DNA of 10,938 nt, from NCBI GenBank assembly GCA_045600585.1, contig JAZRYE010000029.1:1-10938 (forward strand). The letters are read 5' to 3'. The notes beneath the pieces were generated by a model. It did not search any database, had not been told where the DNA came from, and was given only the letters and a program-made list of their open reading frames with translations. This DNA is from JAZRYE01 sp045600585. GTDB lineage: Bacteria > Bacillota_I > Bacilli_A > RFN20 > CAG-826. A program made the translations under genes and the position numbers. Positions 7,125-10,938 of the stretch are shown here, piece by piece (the stretch's first letter is position 1; each line of letters starts with the position of its first letter).

Positions 7125-7164
7125 TTTACACAAATTTTACAAAGTCAAAGAAAAAGGCTTTACA
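7125..7164 (+). promoter_or_regulatory. Putative Pho boxes upstream of the Na+/phosphate symporter
   Basis: TTTACA is repeated at 7125-7130 and 7136-7141 (11-base period), and a third copy lies at 7159-7164, 23 bases further on, about two turns away. The first pair with its flank, 7125-7143, differs at only two of 19 bases from the sequence in front of the regulator gene. TAAAAT (7174-7179) is a candidate -10 with no good -35, as expected of an activated promoter. The gene therefore probably has its own promoter besides read-through from the kinase gene, whose stop lies right before. Confidence 0.6.
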
Positions 7165-7197
7165 TACAAATTTTAAAATATCCATGGAGGCATTCTT

Positions 7198-8925
7198 ATG
7201 GATATTTTTCATATATTAAGTTTTATCGGAGGACTTTCCTTGTTCCTATTCGGAATGAGTTTTATGGGCAGGTCCTTAGAAAGAAGAGCAGGAAACAAAT
7301 TAAAAAATATAATTAATAAATTGACTAAAAACAGATTTTTAGGATTATTAATCGGTACTGTAGTTACAGCGATTATTCAAAGCTCATCCGCAACTACAGT
7401 GTTAGTTGTTGGTCTTGTTAACTCTGGCATCATGACTTTGGGTCAATCAATCTATGTCATCATGGGGGCAAATATTGGTACTACAATTACATCTTGGATT
7501 TTATCTTTATCAGGTATTAGTTCATCTAATATATTTATTAAGCTTTTAAAACCATCTTCATTCACACCAATTCTTGCCTTGATTGGAATTGTATTGTTGA
7601 TGTTTTTTAAATCTGAAAAGAAGAAGGATACAGGATCAATTTTGTTAGGATTTTCAGTTTTGATGTTTGGCATGGAAGCCATGTCGTCAGCAGTAAGTGT
7701 TTTAAAGGATGTTGATTGGTTTAAGAATTTATTCTTAATGTTTGATTCAAATCCATTGTTAGGTGTTCTTGCTGGATTATTTGTAACTGCAATTATTCAA
7801 TCAAGTTCAGCTTCAGTTGGTATATTGCAAGCATTTGCATCAACAGGACAAATTTCTTTTGGTGCGGCTATTCCAATTATTTTAGGCCAAAATATTGGTA
7901 CATGCGTTACTTCAATTATTTCAAGCGTTGGCGCAAATAAAAATGCTAAAAGAGCCTCAATGGTGCATTTATTGTTTAACGTTATTGGAACATTAATTTT
8001 CTTCATTGCATATTTATTATTAAAATATATAATTTCGCCACAAATATTAAGTGAACCAGCTTCATTACTTGGTATTGCAATGTTCCATACAATATTCAAT
8101 GTTGTTTCTGTTTTAATTATGATTCCATTTGGAAAATTACTAGAAAAATTAGTAGTGGCTATGATTAAGGATAAGAAAAACTCTATTATTCCTTTGCTTG
8201 ATGAAAGATTATTAGAAACTCCTAGCATTGCTTTGGCTCAAACTAGTAACGTTCTAAAACAAATGAAGGATGATGTTGAAACTTCATTAACTTTATCTCT
8301 TGAAAAGACTAATAATTTAACTGAAGTTCAAAAATATGAAGATCAGACCGATGTTTTAGAAGATACTATCAGTACATATTTATTAAAGTTATCATCGAAA
8401 AAGATAGAACAAGAAACATCGATAAAGGTAGCGTTCTATTTAAAGATGCTAAATGATTACGAACGAATTGCGGATTATGCGGTAATTATTTCGAGGTTAA
8501 AAGAAAATATGGAAACTGATGGATTAAAGTTATCCGATACTGCTAAAGAAGAATTAGCAAAAATGAGCAAACTAGTTCTCAATATGTGGAAGATGACAAA
8601 TAATGTTGTCGAAACCAATGATATTGATAGTGCTTATAGATCACTTGCTTTCGATAAAGTAATCATGGAAATTTCTGAAGATATTAAAGTTAAACACATT
8701 AAGAGACTCCAAGAAGGAAAGTGTTTATATAAAAGTGGAATTAATATGTTAGAAATAATCAACGCGTTTGAAAGAGTTTCCAATCATAGTGCGAATATAT
8801 CTGGTTATGTTATCGACATGTTTAATAAAAACATGAATTCACATGAAAACGCTGAAGAAATCTGCAGCAATAATGAAATTTTCAAGCAATCATTAATTCA
8901 ATTCGAAAAAGAATATCTTGTTTAG
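7198..8925 (+). CDS. nptA: Na+/phosphate symporter with C-terminal PhoU domain
   Basis: The 575-aa protein starts at 7198 with GGAGG (7186-7190) 7 bases in front. The membrane part (about 1-320) contains the two inverted Na/Pi repeats of the NptA/SLC34-like family: QSSSATT (Gln61-Thr67) with GANIGTTITS (90-99), and QSSSAS (Gln201-Ser206) with GQNIGTCVTS (230-239). The soluble part (about 345-560) is a helical PhoU-like domain (YEDQTDVLEDTIS, KMLNDYERIADYAVI, INAFERVSNHSANIS), as often fused in bacterial NptA. It should import phosphate using the sodium gradient, with the PhoU part probably holding uptake in check. Length is normal for the fused form and no defects are seen. With the two-component system before it and the repeated TTTACA sites, it completes a compact phosphate module without PstSCAB. 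Confidence 0.93.
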   Translation: MDIFHILSFIGGLSLFLFGMSFMGRSLERRAGNKLKNIINKLTKNRFLGLLIGTVVTAIIQSSSATTVLVVGLVNSGIMTLGQSIYVIMGANIGTTITSWILSLSGISSSNIFIKLLKPSSFTPILALIGIVLLMFFKSEKKKDTGSILLGFSVLMFGMEAMSSAVSVLKDVDWFKNLFLMFDSNPLLGVLAGLFVTAIIQSSSASVGILQAFASTGQISFGAAIPIILGQNIGTCVTSIISSVGANKNAKRASMVHLLFNVIGTLIFFIAYLLLKYIISPQILSEPASLLGIAMFHTIFNVVSVLIMIPFGKLLEKLVVAMIKDKKNSIIPLLDERLLETPSIALAQTSNVLKQMKDDVETSLTLSLEKTNNLTEVQKYEDQTDVLEDTISTYLLKLSSKKIEQETSIKVAFYLKMLNDYERIADYAVIISRLKENMETDGLKLSDTAKEELAKMSKLVLNMWKMTNNVVETNDIDSAYRSLAFDKVIMEISEDIKVKHIKRLQEGKCLYKSGINMLEIINAFERVSNHSANISGYVIDMFNKNMNSHENAEEICSNNEIFKQSLIQFEKEYLV

Positions 8926-8984
8926 TCTATTTAATATACAATCGAATATTCAATCAGAAGTTGTTGTAGTGGCTTCTTTCTTTG

Positions 8985-8996
8985 CAAGTATACTTG
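8985..8996. repeat. Short palindrome caagtatacttg
   Basis: A perfect 12-bp palindrome in the spacer between the phosphate transporter and the zinc cluster. It also lies in an out-of-frame hydrophobic reading frame (8960-9016). It could be a binding site but nothing else supports that. Confidence 0.3.
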
Positions 8997-9141
8997 TTGT
9001 TGCTTTAATTCTTTAAAAAGAAAAAACAATCGAAAAAATTTTATAATCTCATTTTATCCTTTATTTTCTTTTGATTTGCTTTTAAAAGTCTTTTGTTTGA
9101 TTAATGGTTTATTCAATTCTATAATGATTTCGGTAGAACGA

Positions 9142-9453
9142 ATGAAAAGAAGTTTCAAAGAAAGAATTAAAAAAATATTAACAATTTTATCTACTGTTGT
9201 AGGTCTTTTCGTTTTGATTCCACAAATCGCTTTTGCTGTTGAAGAAGATCATAATTGTACAGGAAACGACTGTGTTGTTTGCGAAGTTATTAGAACTTTC
9301 GAAGACAATAATAAGCAAATGGACATTATAGATGTTCCAACTATTAAATTCGATGAGAATAATAATTTAGGTGATACCGAATATATTCTATTGGTAAGCC
9401 AATTTGCTGATATTCATACTTTAATAAGATTAAAAACAAAACTTTCCTCTTAG
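9142..9453 (+). CDS. Small secreted Cys-rich protein, putative zinc-uptake partner
   Basis: I do not recognise a named gene. From the ATG at 9142 the product is 103 aa with a good signal peptide (KRSFKERIKK, then a hydrophobic core, cleavage after AFA near residue 32). Longer starts at ATG 9124 or TTG 9076 are possible, but no start has a strong ribosome site. The mature protein has H-x-C-x4-C-x2-C (His37, Cys39, Cys44, Cys47), which could bind Zn2+ or form disulfides. The C-terminus is TLIRLKTKLSS. Small proteins with such a His/Cys cluster lie next to zinc ABC transporters in other Bacillota, as I recall; this one is directly before a ZnuA-like gene (50-base gap). The middle is short and polar, so an internal segment may be lost. 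Metal handling is inference. Confidence 0.65.
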   Translation: MKRSFKERIKKILTILSTVVGLFVLIPQIAFAVEEDHNCTGNDCVVCEVIRTFEDNNKQMDIIDVPTIKFDENNNLGDTEYILLVSQFADIHTLIRLKTKLSS

Positions 9454-9455
9454 AT

Positions 9456-9483
9456 AAAAATTATTTTGTTATTAATAATTTTT
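9456..9483. repeat. AT-only inverted repeat between small protein and znuA
   Basis: A perfect 10-bp pair, aaaaattatt (9456-9465) and aataattttt (9474-9483), with an 8-base spacer. It has no GC in the stem, so it is a poor terminator. It lies just before the znuA ribosome site and could be an operator or attenuator. Low confidence as a function. Confidence 0.35.
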
Positions 9484-9502
9484 AAAATAGAAGGAGTTTT
9501 TT

Positions 9503-10459
9503 ATGTACAAAAGAAATAGATCTTTTGCGTTTTTTGGGGCAATGCTTTTTTTGACATCATTAGTTAGTGCAAGTGCATGTTCCAAACAAGACGAAAAAAG
9601 AATAAAAGTAGTAACCACAATATTTCCACAATATGACTGGGTTAAAAATATAACAAAGGGTATCGATGATATTTCAATTAGCTATTTAGCCAATTCAGGT
9701 ATAGATTTGCATTCATATCAGCCTTCTGCAAAAGATATTGTTAATATATCAACTGCAGATTTATTCATTTATACTGGCGGTGAGTCAGATGACTGGGTAA
9801 GCGATGCTTTAGCTAATGCCAAAAACAAAGATATGAAAGTTATCAATCTTTTAGAAGAATTAGGGGAAAACGCTAAGGAAGAAGAAGTGATTGAAGGCAT
9901 GGAAGAGGAGGAAGAAGAAGTCGAATATGACGAACATGTCTGGCTTTCTATTAATAATGCCTCATTCTATGCTGAAAAAATATGTGAAGATCTATCATTA
10001 ATCGATCCTGAAAACGCTTCAACATATGCCTCTAATTTAGATAGTTATAAAAGTGAACTATTAGATTTGAACAATAAATATGTAGCTGCGGTAAATGCAG
10101 GATCCAAAGATACAATATTGTTTGGAGATAGATTCCCATTTAGATATTTATGCGATGACTACAAATTAAATTATTATGCCGCTTTTGTTGGCTGTTCTGC
10201 CGAAACAGAAGCAAGTTTTGAAACAATTGCTTTTTTAGCATCAAAAGTTGATGAATTGAATTTAAATGTTATTTTAACTTTAGAATCCTCCAATCAAAAA
10301 CTTGCTGAAACGATAAAGAACAATACTATAAGCAAAAATCAAAAAATACTTTCATTAAATTCGTTACAATCAGTAAAAAAAGCAGATGCAGAAGCTAAAG
10401 CTTCTTATTTGTCAATTATGAATCAAAACTTGGAAGTATTAAAAGAAGCTCTTAAATAG
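9503..10459 (+). CDS. znuA: ZnuA-like metal-binding lipoprotein of a zinc ABC transporter
   Basis: The start at 9503 has AAGGAG (9491-9496) 6 bases upstream. The 318-aa product has a signal peptide ending in the lipobox SASAC (lipidated Cys26). It then follows the cluster A-1 solute-binding fold: VVTTIFPQYDWVKNI, His70 in DLHSYQPS, His145 in DEHVWLS, the GDRFPFRYL strand (Asp209) where E. coli ZnuA has its third His, and ETEASFETIAFL (Glu234/Glu236). It should deliver Zn2+ (or Mn2+) to a ZnuB permease. The loop before His145 (126-144) is nearly pure Glu rather than the usual His-rich metal loop. The next gene starts 12 bases later and its ribosome site overlaps this stop, so they form an operon. 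ZnuA is preferred over a manganese protein because of the FGDRFPFRYL type and the cysteine-rich neighbour. Confidence 0.88.
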   Translation: MYKRNRSFAFFGAMLFLTSLVSASACSKQDEKRIKVVTTIFPQYDWVKNITKGIDDISISYLANSGIDLHSYQPSAKDIVNISTADLFIYTGGESDDWVSDALANAKNKDMKVINLLEELGENAKEEEVIEGMEEEEEEVEYDEHVWLSINNASFYAEKICEDLSLIDPENASTYASNLDSYKSELLDLNNKYVAAVNAGSKDTILFGDRFPFRYLCDDYKLNYYAAFVGCSAETEASFETIAFLASKVDELNLNVILTLESSNQKLAETIKNNTISKNQKILSLNSLQSVKKADAEAKASYLSIMNQNLEVLKEALK

Positions 10460-10470
10460 GAGGTTTTACT

Positions 10471-10821
10471 ATGCCATTAATTAATTGCGTCAATCTTACA
10501 CTTGGATATGAAGGTAGAGCTATAGTCTCTAATCTTAATTTTTCAATTGAACAAGGCGATTTTCTTTGCATTATAGGTGAAAATGGTGCTGGTAAAAGTA
10601 CACTTATGAAAACTTTACTTGGCTTACAAAAGTCATTAGATGGTCAAATTACTTTTAGCGACGGTTTAAAGCAAAATGAGATTGGCTATTTGCCCCAACA
10701 AAGTATTGTCCAAAAAGATTTTCCTGCTTCGGTTTTTGAAGTAGTTGTTTCTGGCTGTATCAATAAGATGGGGCTTAAGCCATTTTATGGTAAAAAAGAA
10801 AATATCCATATTTGCAGGTGA
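10471..10821 (+). pseudogene. znuC: Truncated ZnuC-like ABC transporter ATPase
   Basis: The start at 10471 has AGGAGG (10458-10463) 7 bases upstream. It encodes 116 aa, about half of a usual ZnuC (about 230-250). Present are Walker A (GENGAGKST, residues 36-44), the Q-loop (YLPQQ, Gln76/Gln77) and the family stretch FPASVFEVVVSG...FYGKKE. After about residue 110 the sequence no longer fits the family (NIHICR, then TGA). The LSGGQ signature, Walker B Asp/Glu and the H-loop are all missing in every frame I read up to the terminator at 10840. As it stands it can bind but not hydrolyse ATP, and no ZnuB permease is visible. The break could be a real deletion or an assembly join near 10800. The intact front half and start suggest a recent event. 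Confidence 0.75.
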
Positions 10822-10839
10822 GTGATAAAGATGTTGAAC

Positions 10840-10866
10840 AGTAAGACTATGTCTTACTTTTTCTTT
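10840..10866 (+). terminator. Rho-independent terminator after truncated znuC
   Basis: A perfect 8-bp stem, agtaagac (10840-10847) and gtcttact (10851-10858), with a 3-base loop, then a T-rich run from 10858. It works on the plus strand only. It overlaps the last codons of a minus-strand gene that enters from the right. Confidence 0.85.
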
Positions 10867-10938
10867 ATTGCATCTCTATATCTCAAAATAGTTCTATTTT
10901 TAACCGCTTTTTCTAAAAATATTCTAACCTTGTCATTC
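10854..10938 (-). CDS. C-terminal tail of a minus-strand gene, product unknown
   Basis: On the minus strand, 27 codons from the window edge read NDKVRIFLEKAVKNR, then TILRYRDAIKKK, ending with TAA (complement of 10854-10856). The composition (charged, helical) looks like a real C-terminus. The frame is open to the edge and ends against the terminator of the zinc cluster, as convergent genes often do. I do not recognise the family. A plus-strand frame is also open here but has no start or ribosome site. Confidence 0.45.
   Translation of the reverse strand, partial: NDKVRIFLEKAVKNRTILRYRDAIKKK

Noticed and set aside
8957..8982. Hairpin gaag...cttc after the symporter as terminator
   Set aside because: The stem is about 5 bp with a 12-base loop and the T-run is interrupted; too weak.
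9020..9500. Zur or AdcR box before the zinc genes
   Set aside because: I found no sequence matching the usual palindromes; only an AT-only inverted repeat is present.
10822..10938. Plus-strand open frame after truncated znuC running to the window edge as a continuation of the ATPase or a permease
   Set aside because: It shows no ABC motifs, crosses a strong terminator and has no ribosome site; the minus-strand frame is the better candidate.
1..10938. CRISPR arrays, rRNA or tRNA genes
   Set aside because: No regularly spaced repeat array and no recognisable structural RNA were seen on either strand.

Overview
The window is low-GC DNA that uses the standard genetic code (UGG for Trp, UGA as a stop) and strong Shine-Dalgarno sites. 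Regulation and transporters look Bacillota-like: a PhoP/PhoR-style two-component system, an NptA-PhoU phosphate transporter, lipoproteins, and a ZnuA/ZnuC-type zinc uptake cluster with a Cys-rich small protein. A gut Bacillota near Bacilli/Erysipelotrichia is my best guess. This is inference from codon use and gene content, not a measured placement.

Region 1 (1-2365) is an accessory island. It opens with the 3' part of a gene whose product resembles the RES (NAD-degrading toxin) fold. A GC-richer repeat/palindrome cluster (718-793) and a strong terminator follow. Next is a 284-aa protein that joins an N-terminal BRO/phage-antirepressor-like domain to a class-III-like Fic AMP-transferase domain. 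Its promoter region carries an inverted repeat (898-922) that near-copies a stretch of its own coding sequence (1112-1136, itself an inverted repeat). A C-terminal thioredoxin-like pseudogene fragment, possible recombinase debris and a second terminator come after it.

Region 2 (2366-4813, minus strand) is a large orphan surface lipoprotein: signal peptide with lipobox, an Ig-like domain, then a long beta-rich, probably beta-helical, region.

Region 3 (5062-8925) is a phosphate-response module. It holds an OmpR/PhoB-type response regulator overlapping a PhoR-type histidine kinase, then a Na+/phosphate symporter fused to a PhoU domain. Nearly identical TTTACA-N5-TTTACA direct repeats sit in front of both transcription units. 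This suggests that the regulator controls itself and the transporter.

Region 4 (9142-10866) is a zinc-uptake cluster: a small secreted protein with an H-x-C-x4-C-x2-C motif, a ZnuA-like binding lipoprotein whose metal loop is poly-Glu rather than His-rich, and a ZnuC-like ATPase that stops after 116 residues without its signature motif, Walker B or H-loop. A strong terminator follows at once. The C-terminal tail of a minus-strand gene enters from the right edge, so the loss of the rest of znuC and of znuB looks like a deletion, a rearrangement or an assembly join.
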